Source of the DNA: Spirometra erinaceieuropaei
Lineage: Eukaryota > Platyhelminthes > Cestoda > Diphyllobothriidea > Diphyllobothriidae
NCBI GenBank assembly: GCA_902702965.1
Contig: CACRXP010000387.1
Location: 305,063-369,062 of the forward strand
Direction of reading: 5' to 3'
DNA length: 64,000 bases
Part shown: positions 51,301-64,000 of the stretch, piece after piece
How positions within the stretch are numbered: position 1 is the first letter of the stretch
How the letters are laid out: each line of letters begins with the position of its first letter
The notes under the pieces: generated by a model
Databases searched by the model: none
Told to the model about the DNA's origin: nothing
What the model saw: the letters and a program-made list of their open reading frames with translations, nothing else
Translations under genes and position numbers: made by a program

Positions 51301-52914
51301 GTTGTCTAGAATCCCGAGGAACGTGGTCAGCATTACTTTACTGTTCATATTCCGTTAGTTGAAGAGCAGGCTACGCGGGGGTTTTGTGTGGAAAGCTGTA
51401 TTCTGAGCGAAGCTTCACCAGCCTTCAAGATCCGGAAGGTGACGCCGTCGTTGATGACCGCGTATGTGGAAATCGTGCTCGACAGCTGTGAGACGATGGT
51501 CTTTGACAGAGCTATCACCATATATTTATATTTGGACACCAGATGTATCGCAATGGCCGTTTTATAAGGGCTCATTTCCATTCTACAGTTTGCGAATCCG
51601 GCACCACAGAACTTCATTCTGCGCTGCCTAGCTACTTCTGCCGTCACGTCCGGTACGCAATTGTCGGAGAACAGGAGATCGTGTATATTGTCGTCATAAG
51701 CTTTTGTGTATGCATACTTCGGATTCTGAAGGGCATCCCTTCAGTTCAATAATCGTTATCGATGCCTGTGCTGTGTTCCAGTGTCTTTCCACTAGCATAA
51801 GAAATTGGAGAGAATATGCCACCACACCTCTTTTCATTTATGCTCGGAACAGCTGCGATAGTGAGGATCCGCATGCGGTCGTGAAGTGATCATACCATGA
51901 ATGTGAACATCCGTCGACATCGAAACTTTTTGCTGACCTTACAGAAGCCGTTTATGCTTGTTGATTCGAAAGCTTTTTGACGTCAACAGAGAAAACACAA
52001 AGACTTTTCCTAGGGTTACGACGGTTTTCAGGCCTCAAAAACCAGACTGCTTAGTCTACATCCTTTATTAGAACTTCATATTGCCTTTCACGAGGAGACC
52101 TCGTAAAGTGTACGCCTAGGCTGCTGTGAAGACTGCGAATGAAGATTTTACCGACAGTAGTCATTGCAGATATCGATTACCGCGGTCGCCCTCTGCAGCG
52201 TTAGTGAAAAGACAAATTTAGTCCTGATTCCATCTTGTTCATGTTTCTTTGCAAACTGAAGACTGAAGGGTAACAATTGGGAGGTGGCACCCAAAAAAAT
52301 TCGCCCAACCAAAGCAGCCTGTCTTACGGGACAGGTGGTAATAGGGGTTTTACGGGTGGGGTCTTCGATTGCGTGGATAAATATAAATAATACTAAGAAG
52401 TTTTTTCAGAAATGGCTTTTCGAACGATAAAGTTGAACCTCGTCACTATATGGCAACAAAAATTTGCGCGGTATCGGATTTACTTGAAGAGGCAGATAAT
52501 ATGAAGTCGATCCAGCTCGTATTCCCTGCTTAATTGCTTTTTTAAATAGGGGATTGAAAGATGAATGCAGTTGGCTAAGGGAAACGTTATACGTTGTGCT
52601 GTTCATGACCCTATGCCTTCATATCCTCGCTTTCAAAATTGCACGTTCAATAAACACAGAGGACGTGATTGAAAACATCGCCCCACTTGACCCCGACGAG
52701 AGTTGCCATTTTTTGAAATTGCTTAGCTGATGACACCGTCTGTCTAGGATTGCATGCTTTTAATGTTTTCCGGCCCTCAGTAAAATACCCTTATTTTATT
52801 CCTTTCATCAGCCTGTGGACGAACACTCATGCAGTCCTCCGGCATATTCTCATCGGTAACGGAATTTTTTGGATGACATCTCCCAATTGTTACCGACTGA
52901 AGGTTTATAACACA

Positions 52915-53257
52915 CAACAGTAGATGTGTCGACTCTTAAAATGTTAACCGAAATTTTGAAATGAGTTTTGGACTCAAAAAGATTACTTTAGCAGAGTTGT
53001 AATACTAATCACCGTGCAGCACAGTCCCATGATAATTCAGTTAATTCTTTCCGGTCGCCTTTAAAATCTATATTCCGCAAAATATTATCCCATCAGTAGC
53101 ATGAATTTTTTCCCACTGATTTTCGACGCCCACATATGTTCAAATATATCTTATAGGAAACATACAAAAAACATTCATTCTATCACACATTTGGCAGAAA
53201 ATTACGTGGTTTTCAAATTTTATGCTTGAAGAGAGGGCATAATTCGGTTTTAAAAAA
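52915..53257 (-). repeat. Left arm of a diverged inverted duplication
   Basis: Read on the minus strand from 53257 it runs ttttaaaaccgaattatgcc, then agaatgaatg, tcgaaaatcagtgggaaaaa, ctgtgctgcacggtgatta and atttcggttaacatttt, ending near tctactgt. The same landmarks occur in the same order on the plus strand at 53501-53868. Divergence is roughly a quarter to a third by eye. The family is unknown. Confidence 0.8.
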
Positions 53258-53500
53258 AGTTTCAACTTACGAGATTTTTTAAGACCGTGAAATGCCTTTT
53301 CATAAAACTTCGTGTCTCTACATTTACTAACGTTGCTTGTAAAATTTAAAATATGGCCCGAATCCACCGCTAAATTTTTTGAACCCCATATAGTCTCCTT
53401 TCAATGCTGCAGAGGAATGTACGATTTTCCGTGCATGGAAAATGCACAGCTAGGCGTTTGGAAACCCTGAATTCAAGCGCAACGGCAGGTATGGTTCAAA

Positions 53501-53868
53501 ATTTAAAACCGAATTATACCCTTCCTTCGAGTATTAAATTGGAAGGAGACGTAGTTGTCCATCATATTAGCAAAAGAATGAATATTTTTATGCATGTTTT
53601 CCACAAAAGATATTTGAATTTACAAAGGCATCGAAAAGTAATGAGAAAAAAACCGTGCTACTTAAGTAGCCACTTTTTACGAAATGTGGTTTTCGCAGAC
53701 GGTCCAAAAGAAGTTCATCTAAAAACCAATATCCTCCGGTAACTGAATTATTATAGGATTGCGCTGCACGTTGATTACTACTAAAACCCTGTTTAAGTAA
53801 TCCTTTCGAGTCGAAAACACATTTCATAATTTCGGTTAACATTTCATGAGTTAGCACACCTACTGTAC
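53501..53868 (+). repeat. Right arm of the diverged inverted duplication
   Basis: Landmarks are atttaaaaccgaattatacc, agaatgaata, tcgaaaagtaatgagaaaaa, ttgcgctgcacgttgatta, atttcggttaacatttc and cctactgt, matching the left arm in inverted order. The spacer of 243 bp shows only weak similarity between its halves. A plus-strand open frame at 53404-53742 reads KPNYTLPSSIKLE, and the left arm read in minus gives KPNYALSSSIKFE. Whether this was ever coding is unclear. Confidence 0.8.
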
Positions 53869-54403
53869 ATGGCTTTAACATTGCTGTTCGACGTCCTAAA
53901 CTTCCCCTATAAACTTGTTGGCTTGCCTGAGCTGACCTACAAACAGGTTCCAGTTATTTTTGACTGTAGCAGTATTGGTCGCCGAACATGAACCACTGAC
54001 CTCTTCCAAATCTGCGTATCCCTAAAGTTTAAGTAAGAGTTTCGTACATTCCGCAGATTATGTTGTAAAATACATCAAAATCTGACGAATGCGCTTGTGT
54101 TTATGGCGTTCCTGTTTTTCGCTTAGGTCTTGTGGAAGTGGGTATTTTTGAGAAGAGGACGTCAGATCGTTTCGTCGATCGCATAGAACCAACCTTATTG
54201 TCGTCGACTTACGGGTCCTGGAACTTGTCTGATTGTTTTTCACCTCTCTCAGCTTATTCAAGTATCTTAGATCGATTGGCCGCCGGGGCGCCCCTAGAAC
54301 AGCTCAGTTTTCACGCTGATGAAGCGACTGATGCCGCGTCAGCAAACAGGGACGGATATTGGCTGTATTTGTAATATTCCCGCAGTGGATGGAGCTCCGC
54401 TAG

Positions 54404-54433
54404 CCACGACCAGCTGACCGCGACTGGTCGCGG
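54404..54433. repeat. Hairpin, 9 of 10 paired
   Basis: ccacgaccag pairs with ctggtcgcgg around a 10-base loop with one mismatch. The flanking ctccg and cggag extend the stem after a bulge. Confidence 0.6.
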
Positions 54434-54731
54434 AGTGATATTTAGAGCGTTCTACTATTACTTCTTTCCAGCTGATGGCTGTCAAAGCCCATTATTGCTG
54501 ACCGGTCAGCGGTGCGCAGATGGTCCGGAGCAGACTGCACCTCCTGGGGGAGGATTCGTCATTTGTTGATGCAAGAGCTGGAAGTTGTCGCGGTTGTCGA
54601 GGTGAACAAAGTGATAGGGACGAATAGAATAGGGGAGCGTTGGGCAGAAAAGACCACTGTCTTTCTGCCCACCCCGCTTCCGTTGCAGTGGAGGGTCAGC
54701 ACGACCGGCACTGAGACAGAGCGCAGTGCCT

Positions 54732-54768
54732 GACCTGGCATACAGCCCCTGTTTTCTCGTGCCAGGTC
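54732..54768. repeat. Hairpin with perfect 9-bp stem
   Basis: gacctggca (54732-54740) and tgccaggtc (54760-54768) are perfectly complementary, with a 19-base loop. It lies 300 bp from another hairpin in a GC-rich patch. Confidence 0.6.
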
Positions 54769-57700
54769 GCTCACGGTCCCTCGCCAAGACTCGTATCAAG
54801 CTTCAAGCAAATTAATTGCTGTTGGAAATACACCAGCTACCCTCATGGAGTTTTGCCAGCGAGTCAAAGCGACATAACCGTTGAGTTCAGTATAGCTTTG
54901 TGTGCTTGGACGCATGGGTGGTAGAGTGGGCAGAACCCCTCTTGACGGTAGACATTCTGGGCGACTGTCAGTCCGTCAAAGTGGACGTTATCCTTGACAC
55001 ACCAGGGTGAGCGGCGTGGCAAAAAGCTCGATACTGAAGAAGGCATGCGTCATTTATCGTCCGACTTGCGTCATATACGACTCAGACTGGAGCGTTTGTC
55101 AGTAAGCTTTTTTATAACCTGTCCAACGACCGAATCACGGGCATCTGCCCATTGTCTCCGAGCGGGAGTACTAAAAGTCCGATGGGGGTGGCATTTGACG
55201 ACCTGCCAACTGCAGTAGGGAAATCACCTGTCCTGTTTTTACTTGGAACTCTAAGCTAGAGCTCGAGCAGACGCCAGTATGATACCAATCAACGACTAAC
55301 AGTGAGACTGACCAAAGAAACAGGGGAGGTTAGAAATGGCCATGTATTTTTGTTTGCTACTGTCATTCATTAAATTCCAAAACGGATTACCAAGCTAACG
55401 AAAATTAAAACGCGGGAAATTAGTTTTAATTTGTATTCTCTACCACTAAACCCCCTGCCTAAATACTGTTTCCCACGGTCGGGACTCCTGCATGCCCCAC
55501 GACAGTGGCGTCCAAATATACTGCAGAACAATCGCTTAGATGTTTTTCAGTTCTTCAGTAAAGGAGTTAAAAAGGGCCTCTTGACTTACATCCCGATTCC
55601 CCGGTTTGAAGCATCTGCCATTCTAGTGCCTGGGGCGAGAAAATTATCTTATTCTCACTATCAATGCGGCCGGTGGTTTGTGGAAATGTACTTGATTTGG
55701 GAAGAGTATGACCTGTCATGGAAGTAAGGGTTGCTGAGTAACCATTCGTTCCATTCCTACCCTAGCAACCGTGCACGAACCTTCCTTCGTGATGTTTTAT
55801 TATGGGAAAGTGAGTCAACTTAATGTAATTTCATCGCCAACAGGCTGCTACTGGTCAAATTCCAAACGATCGAAACAAAGACGCGAAAGGACTATCAGTG
55901 AAGCTTTCTTCCAAAACTTCATATTAAGAACCAAACACAAATAACTTGAAAACTCGGTACACCGCACCACGAAAAATTAAAATCACGCATTCGTCATTTG
56001 CTTTAACACCAGTAGAAACAGCATACAAAACTACGACGTCATTAAGTTCGTTTTCTTGGGAGTTGTAATCAGTTGCTGTGTGAAAACCGAAATGTAGAAG
56101 TCAATAGCAAATTTTTCGCCCTAATCTGCTGGTAAAATCTAATGCGAAATTTTAAAATATGAAGCCTAAAAGGACTGCGGACATTCATTAGCAGACTGGC
56201 AAACTTAATAAAGGCAGGGACTGTTTTCATGTTGTGAAGGGAATAACCCGTTTGACTGTGGCGCAGACCAGACAGCTATAACTTTCATCAGCTAAAGCTC
56301 CGGATTAACATCACTATACATGGTCATAAGAAATAACGCATCTCTTTTGAGTGTAAAATTTTCGTGAGTTTATTTGCTTTACGCCCGATAATTTTGCAAG
56401 GAAACGGGCTGCTTACCTATCCGGTATCCCAGGTTATTTTGTAACACTGAGACCAGAGTGGATGACGCACCTATGCTGATTTACCCATCTACAGTTTCCG
56501 GCTTGATAGGTTGCTCGGATACTTGCATTTTTCAGAAAGTAGCAAAGTAATTTTGGTACCAATAAATCCTGCCCTTCTTGCCTACTGAAGCTATAAGTTT
56601 TACGGACTGCGGTCCTTTACGCAACGCGTGCCAGCATAGTAATTCATCACAAAAATACTTATCAGTTGCGAATCACCGCATATTGGAATGCTCTCCAACA
56701 TTATTGTCCGTACGACCCCCTTGTTTATTTTGTCTGACAAGGAAGTCGATTGCTTTCATAGCGGGATTCATGATGACGTCTTTTTGACTTGAGAATTTGC
56801 GTTCTAATTTATCAGTGACACCATTTCTCTAGAGTGACTACTTTAGACGATACGATCCGAGGTATATTTGTGTTTTTCCCATTTTAATTAAATTTTTGCC
56901 TTTCTTTCGTCGAAAATCTGCAGAGGTTGTATACTGGCTGTCACCAAAATTTCAGTCTACTACAGTCGGTGCGTTCTGGCTTTATTACAACTAAACCACA
57001 GAGGTTGATTTCTTATAAAATAAATCCTACCGTTGTCGTTGTTCAAATGATGAGAACTATGCAAAATCCCGCTAATCTGCTAATAGAGTCTAGCGGGAGA
57101 AATTTTGTGAACATTTTCGACGGGGGGAGATTCTCACAAACCCCTTCAAGATAACTTTCCATCAAAACGACGAGTTCAAATAATATCAAATTAATCGTCG
57201 AAATTTCAAATGTAACGGCTGGTAGTCGAGCTGCTTGCTCGGCTGTCACTATCATATTTGCAAACGCTCCCTTTTACGAGCTCGAGGATTTGGGCAAACG
57301 AATGTGTGGGACCCCTGCTCAATCAGTTTTAGCGGGTAGAAAGTGTAAATACTAGGAATCAATCAACAGTGAACAGCAGATTTTTGTGGGGCAAATTTGT
57401 AAAGAAATCAGAAGCGAAGTTCTTTTTTCACATCCTTCTGTGTTACTAATACGAGGATGTGCCGACGGAGTACTAATCCGTTTGGAACCATCGGAGTTTC
57501 CTCCATCGGCAGTGGCGTGCCTCCAAAGAGCTGTTTTTTGGCATTCCACTGTAGTCAAAACAAAACGGGTGGCCTGTGTTTCCGATTTTAGTCGCCGGGG
57601 CATGGATTTCTCAGCCAAGGCGTCTGAATGTTCGTACCTGTACGCCGCCTGAATAGCGAGAGGCAGTGTACTTGCCTCAGAAGAAAGGAATCGTGTCAGT

Positions 57701-58800
57701 AAACTGCCCGCGACTTCTCCAAGTCTCCTAAGAAGTAGAATTCAATGCTTTTAGTGGGGAGTCCGGCAACGACAAGATGGCGTGCCTAGTCCTTTGGCTG
57801 GACTGGGCTTTCGATTTGATAACAGATCTTTTGGATTGGCTGTTCAATAAAACAAGTGTCCTCTAACCTTTACGATAAAACAGACATCAAAAGGACACCG
57901 GCTAACAGTTGCAACAGAATAGTTTAAAATTAGATCACAGTGCAATTGGATTGCTTATTACGTTAGTAAAATGAAGTAAAACCGAATCAAGTCAAGAAAT
58001 TTGATGAAGACAAAGAAATCATACGAGTCATTCGGACCATTTGAGGGCATAAGCTTGATGGCAATACTTGAAGACAATCAAGGGTCACGACATGAGCCGT
58101 AACGTTTTCGGATTCATTATTCACGAACTTGGTCTAGCTTTGGAGCTTAAACCAGTATTAGAAAAATCTATATCTTCCCTCCTCCTACTCGACAGGTCTG
58201 CTCTCGTCTTACAGTCCCCATCTCCAGCTGACCTCGATCCCCTTTGTTTTTACGACGGTATAGGACAACCTAAACTAACTAGACCCTAGTCCACCACCTG
58301 TGTAAAATAAAGCCTTCGAAGTCATTATGATCGGCCACCATGCGCCCTTCGGCTGTTTTTCCGCTTTCTTTTTATGGCCGGCATCTGTAGGTCACGCGTG
58401 AGGCTGACTTAGCGAGGATTTGACCGGAAGGTAGGGACCACAGGTGCGGACAGGGATAGTAAAACTGACTGTTAAGTGGACTATTTTCGGGCTCATCTGT
58501 GAGTATACGGTATGGCGGAAACCCTTTTACCTTCTTCTCAAGACCATTAACTAAAAAGGTTTGTCTATGCTCATAATCTAACTAACCGTTAAAGAAACTG
58601 AATTCCGACGAGGGCTCGTGAGTACCTTCTCACATACACTTGACTCGCAAATCGGCCACATTGGCAAGGTGCTGCAGAATTCACATGTCACAAACCGCAG
58701 GCTTGAAAGCGCTTCAAAATAATCAGCGATTAAACGCTCGAAGACTTGTAGTAAGTCTAAGTCAATGATAAAGAAAAAACTAATCGGGAAAGTCAGTTGT

Positions 58801-58856
58801 GCCGCCAAACTGGAGTCGAACTACCACCGTTCAGTCCCTAGTCCTGACTGCCAAGT
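58801..58856 (-). mobile_element. Possible tRNA-like SINE relic
   Basis: On the minus strand ttggcagtcaggactaggg resembles box A and gtagttcgactcc is a good box B, about 25 bp apart, shorter than in a true tRNA. It is probably a truncated SINE. Confidence 0.4.
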
Positions 58857-61653
58857 AATGAATAAAAATATTCCTTTGCACATTACAGCAAACGATTTGT
58901 GCTGCGATCAAGCAACTGCCACTATCAGGTTAATTTGAGTGCTTGTAAAATAAAGTCATTAATTTATCGATATCCAGCAACCTTCTGTCTTTTAGAGGAC
59001 TTTCCGCGGGTTTGCATCTGAAACACAGAGTCAATTCTTCTCTCGCATATGCGTATTTCCCTTAGAACGCGCACAGAAACCTCGGAAAATAGAGATACCG
59101 TAAAGTAAGCCGGTTGCCTAAATTGCTAATCGCCCGATAGATGGACGGTTAGTGGTCCGAGCCAGGGTCGCCGTGGCATGTTTAAGACGTCTTTGATTTA
59201 TCGAAAAGTTTATCTGCCATGCATTTCAAAGGCATCTCTACTGGTTCCTTAACATTCTGACAACCAAATTTATCTTTTTACGGTAATCTATATGTCGTTA
59301 ATGTTTCCGTATCGTTCCATATTGTTCTACTGTGGATATTCCAGCCATAAACAGAACCATGCTTCATTAGAATAGGTCATCCAGGAAGTAGACTGATGGA
59401 GATGATAAAACCTGCGCAAATTTAGAACATGGTCTTCCATACAAATTTATTTCCGACAGAAATTGGCCTATTTTACACATTACTGTTTAGGTGTTTTGAA
59501 CACAGGCGAGAGACACCAAAACAGCCATTTATGGTCTACAAATCGTCAGCAACCTGACATCCCTAATCTGAGGTTGTGATCTGATGACGGCATTTAGAAC
59601 AGGAGTAGATACTCAAGTCTACATTTGATAATCTGTGTTCTGATAGGTAAACTTTGCCCGGACTAGACCACCTGTTGTTCTTGTGACCATTGGTGTTGCT
59701 ATGATTTTTATTCAAGATAGTATGTCGAACCTAACCTGCAAAACAAATTACTACATGCTGCAGAAAAGTCCTTAGTTCATTGATTCCAGCCCAGCGTCAA
59801 AATATTTGCCCTCTCCACTAGTGGCCGTCGCAGAACGTTATTCGGACTTGTTGGTGTGGCAACCCCCTGGTCTCTGGTTCCTCCTTGAAGGTCATATCAT
59901 ACTGAAAATGCTGAAGTTTCCAGCGCTTGCTCCATGGCCGTCGTTATAAGGTACAGATTTCATTCTGTAACTTTCTGGATGTTATAAAAGTTACTGACGG
60001 GAGCTGATGGTCTGCGCTCGTCTTCGGTGAAATCTCGCCGTCCACCCGGAGATGGATTAACCCATTTAATAAGCACATGTACCCTCCGGGAAGTGTTACT
60101 GAAAATGCATGCATCTGCGATATCTACCTCATAAATTGACCCTCGTCTAGTGAAAGATAATTACTTCATCTTATCCAAATCCTTTTAGGGCCTCCACCGG
60201 CTCGAATTTTTACGAATTAGTGTATCTCGTTGTATAGTGAAAAGAAATCTAGCTGAGTCAGGTCATAACACGAGCATTTGCATTCATTAAGACACTACCA
60301 GGCATCAAGTTGCAGATATTTAAGTTTCAATTTCAGTTTCCGGAATTCTCTTGTTCATTCATAATGGCCGATACAGACACAACCTAATGATGAATGGAGA
60401 AGCTCCGATAATAAATATTGCGCCGGATGTACGTAATACAATTTTTATCACAGCGTATTCACTTGGCCTCGAAAATTCTACAGGTGTACTTGCCTCGAAC
60501 AGTACCTTTGTCAGTATCCATAATGTTCTACTCAGCTTCCTAATCATACAAGCACAACCTGATAAGCTTCCTCCGTTTGTCAATCCTACTTCAATAATAA
60601 GGACATGTTGACTACCAGTACTCGCAAAATCCTACTTGTTCGGGGGAAAAGCGTTTCAAATGTCAGTTTTAGCAATAATGACATACTTAATGGACTTTTG
60701 GACAAGACAGTAGTATCCAATTTTCTACTTAGGGGGGAAGACACTAAACAACGGCCGGGATGTTAGTGTATCACACTCTCCAAGAGGATCAGAAGAGTAT
60801 TTGCACTCTAATGTCCTGCGGACTCAGGTTACTAAGAAACAGAATGAGACTGAACACTTAAGTCCAGAAGTTAATTAACGTAAAGAAGCCCTTCCGGAAA
60901 ACAATAAAACGAATATTCCTCCCCTGATGTCTTTTAGAAGCTTGCAAGTCCTGTTTTGTTTAATATTTACCCTAAAAGGCCGAAAATGTGGTTGTCACAG
61001 TCCATGCTAACACCTATATATTAAAAGTTTACATAGTGAACATCAGTGGCGAGCTCGTAATGCAGAGACTGAACTAAGGTCGATCCCCGTAGAATATTGT
61101 GGGTTGTCCGGCTAGGAAAACCGCCAGACCTTTGCGCCTACAACCAAAAATTATTCCATGATGCCGAGGAGGGCGAAAGACAGAAAGGGTACGGTAATAA
61201 TGCAGTCGTCACTAGCGCTGCTTCGAAGCCCAGGCTCTCCAGTCTTGGCGGGCCACGCGCCGGCTAGCTGTCCATTTACCCATTACGGCCGCTATTCACT
61301 TGGCTGACGGCCAATGGGCAGCATTGTTCTGTTCTAATGAGACCTCTTCTGGGACTGCGCTCACGCTTGCGGTTCTTGCATGTCGAGCCGGCTAGCTCAC
61401 AATTTCCATGACAACAGAACGCACAATAGTCTGGAAGGGGCCGAAAACAGTGAAAGAGGGGGTTAATGCGGAAGTGGAGGGGAGACAGAGAAGGGCTGCA
61501 CTGGCCGGAAATCAGGAGCTTGCAATCTCGCCTGTAGTAGCCGGAACGCTAATTGACGTGACCCGGACGCCTGCAAAGACGCGCCAATGGACAGGATGCG
61601 TAAATATGTGTACTCTAGAAGGGACAAAAATTGAAGCAGACCGTCCCAAGTGA

Positions 61654-61668
61654 AGCCCTGTCAGGGCT
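61654..61668. repeat. 15-bp near-perfect palindrome
   Basis: agccctg and cagggct flank a single T. It lies in a GC-rich patch with a direct repeat gccggctagct at 61259-61269 and 61388-61398. It might be a factor-binding dyad; nothing proves that. Confidence 0.45.
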
Positions 61669-64000
61669 GACAGAGACCGCAGTGCAATCACAGAAGCTGT
61701 CAACTGTGTGAGAGGGCCCAGTTTGTATTTGCTGCACGCGAAATGATTCCGGATTAAATTGCCTCTCCAAACCGCAGTCACTTTAGGTTATTTGTGGGAG
61801 TATGGACTACGTTTGAGAAAATTCCCATAAGGAAGGAATGAAGAGGCGAACTAACAATTGGCCCTTACCACAACACACTTTTCGACTACTTTCGGGGCCT
61901 GGTTTTCACCAAGTAGTTAACCAGTTCCCTACAAATGGAATCTTAGAAAACTGATGAAGTAAGGTATGGTCTGGGATTTAAAATTCACTAATTGTGCAGG
62001 AATAAGGTTATCGAGCAAATTTCTAGCGAAAACGGTGTTCCAGAAAAATTGTGTCTGCGACGACCAGGCCGCAATGGGCGCAACTGATCTAGTGAGCCTT
62101 ATAATGTTTAAGCTTCGTAATCAGTAGCAGTGTGACCCCTGCGTCCTTCAAAGTTGAGTCGAAAGACGTAAGCCTTATCCTCCCATGATGAGCATTAACA
62201 TAACCTAACTTGTGCTAGGTGGCCAAGGAGACGTTGTGAAGGGATAAACTATCGTGCCAAACATCTGTTGTATAGCAACTGAGGACCACGGTCACTTTCG
62301 ACAACGAGAAACTGCCCAAAACATTAAAGCAAAAGGTTCTATACGTTAACTGCATCCAGTTTCTAGGTTTCTTGGCTCGTACTACCACAAAGGATCTTTA
62401 AAAAACAGACAACGATCAAGAACGAATGCTGATTACAAAGGTTGATGCAACCTTATCCTGTTCGAAAAAAGTGCTATCACTAGTCTCTCCCTGTCCGCTG
62501 GACGGACCTGTTAAGAAGCCTCACTGATTCTTGGCAGCTGTACTGAACAGTCGCAGGGGTTCAGCAGAGTTCTGCCGTCGATGGGTGCCTTTGAGGATTA
62601 GATAAGGAAGCAAGGCCGGACATTTGCTAAGCAATTGAGAGATGAAAGTTTCGAGGTGAGGTCAGTTTCGAGAACAAGGTACAGAGCGCTAGTTCGGAAA
62701 TTCACATAATGCGTGCACAATGCAATAAAGCTATGTATTGAAAACCGACGGAGAAACATCCCCACTGAAGAAGCTCAGTTCTGCAATAGCGAGCCTTACC
62801 GAAACAGAAGGACGAATCCTGATAACCAACCTGCTTTCATTTGCAGAAGTAACCCAGGACTGGAAAATATGCAAAAAGTGCAAGTTACCAGTCATCCATC
62901 AATATACAATAGGACAGCCGCAGCAGTCAGATCTGCGAGTAAGTGGGCCTTCCTGGTCCAAAATAAACGTTCGTTGGTTTGCTATTTATTTGAAGAATCG
63001 CAAATACACCCTGGCAATCGCCTATGTAATTCTTGTCGGGGACTGCCCTGCAGCACATATGCGCATTGCCCAAAGAACCTTACCATGGGCCGAACAACAG
63101 TAGAAACCAGCAATAATATGTTCGGCTCCGAGTAACGAGGAGTCAACCGATAACGAAAACCCCAAACCGACTACTTTGACCTATAGGGATGATGTGGGGG
63201 GGGGGCGACGACAGTACATGCTGCCCTCAAAAAACACTTCGGAGATACCAACCATACGCAACTGCACAGAAATCAGAAACCAGATTTGTTTTTTTCTCAT
63301 GGCAACGAAAAGTGCAGTCAACCACTTGCAGTGCATTTATAGATATCTCAAGTTGCCGACGACTTTCAAACAGGGCGTTTCACAGAACGCCGATACATCA
63401 CTTCCAGCGTGTATCCCCAATCCAAAAGACCTAGCCGCTGCCACAAAGTACGCTGGAGGATATCCTTCTGGACGCGGATCAACTCTGTATTCCACTAGAC
63501 CCACTTTCTGACGGTCAGTCCAAGGCCTGTGCTCGCTGTTTCCCGCATAACTTGTCGTCACTACAGAATTCCTCTATCCTCCAAGATAAGTCTTATTTCT
63601 TACTATAATAGATCCGGCACACCAAGTCTTGGCTTGGAAGGCTGCCAACTAACTGAATAACTCCGTTAACGTGACCAGTGTTGTGTGGGCGCGTGGAGTC
63701 ACCGGCTCGCGGGCTGCGATTCAGGCTCAGTGGCTCCTTGATACCACCTACATGGCACTCCCACGAACGCGAGATCCGAGCCGCCCCTATTGTGTGGAAA
63801 CCTGGTAAAGAAGGTGACGGGACGCACCCCACGTGGCACGCGCAGATAGGCCGCTTAGCTTTGGCAGCCAGTGCCCAAGTCCACCTCCGACCGTCCCAAC
63901 ACTGCCTTGCCATCGGCGTCTGATGGACGGGAGAGCAGAGAACGCGACAGATGCTGCCCGGGTTTGTATTATGACAAACGCGCAAGTCGTTGGTGCTGCA

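Larger units (their letters stand above)
36981..64000. other. Region upstream of the LIM1 exon, no recognised gene
   Basis: This may be a further Islet intron, the promoter region, or intergenic DNA; the sequence does not decide. Repeats seen are the SINE pair at 44083-44424, the inverted duplication at 52915-53868 and several hairpins. GC-rich patches lie at about 37360-37640, 40660-41250, 43400-43780, 61200-61760 and 63600-63985 and could hold repeats, promoters or 5' exons. No open frame here matches a family I recognise; the longest are 49664-50131 (155 codons) and 42483-42929 (148 codons). Confidence 0.7.

Noticed and set aside
54319..54345. Hammerhead-like ctgatgaagcg motif
   Set aside because: No stem II or GAAA follows at the right distance.

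Overview
The window is eukaryotic genomic DNA: five exons joined by GT-AG introns, long AT-moderate non-coding stretches, and decayed retroelements. Its one recognisable gene is an Islet-type LIM-homeodomain transcription factor (ISL1/ISL2/tailup family) on the minus strand. The organism is most likely a flatworm. The basis is a Penelope-like retroelement with a GIY-YIG endonuclease, tRNA-derived SINEs and very long introns; the style of these repeats reminds me of diphyllobothriid tapeworms. That placement is inference and no species can be named from sequence alone.

Layout, in transcription order on the minus strand. LIM1 exon 36980-36770; 12.8 kb intron 1; LIM2 plus linker exon 23980-23280; 10.1 kb intron 2; linker exon 13199-12892; 8.3 kb intron 3; homeodomain exon 4599-4396; 3.4 kb intron 4; C-terminal exon 952-416 with the stop codon. 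Splice phases agree at all four junctions (2, 1, 0, 0). The joined frame is open for 648 residues from an ATG at 36966-36964. A further 5' exon beyond 36980 is likely, because the LIM1 exon has its own good acceptor. The 3' UTR runs off the left edge.

The protein has two tandem LIM domains, an unusually long linker of about 270 residues, a homeodomain nearly identical to vertebrate Islet, and a C-terminal exon that keeps the LHX3-binding-like segment and the PAFQQLV motif.

Mobile and repetitive DNA fills the introns. Intron 4 holds a tRNA-SINE cluster (4986-5446) with an inverted pair. Intron 3 holds a broken Penelope-like element (about 9542-11290, plus strand, antisense to the gene). Intron 1 holds a TAG/CAG compound microsatellite (32545-32652), a 245-265 bp inverted-repeat MITE containing two TTAGGG units (33403-33667), and a degenerate AACCCT array in strict 6-bp register (36469-36546).

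Upstream of the LIM1 exon (36981-64000) I find no recognisable coding gene. That stretch holds a head-to-head pair of a second tRNA-SINE family (44083-44424), a diverged inverted duplication of about 350 bp per arm (52915-53868), and scattered hairpins and GC-rich patches. No operon, CRISPR, prophage or new multi-gene system is visible. The most informative observations are the Islet structure and the several inverted-repeat elements.
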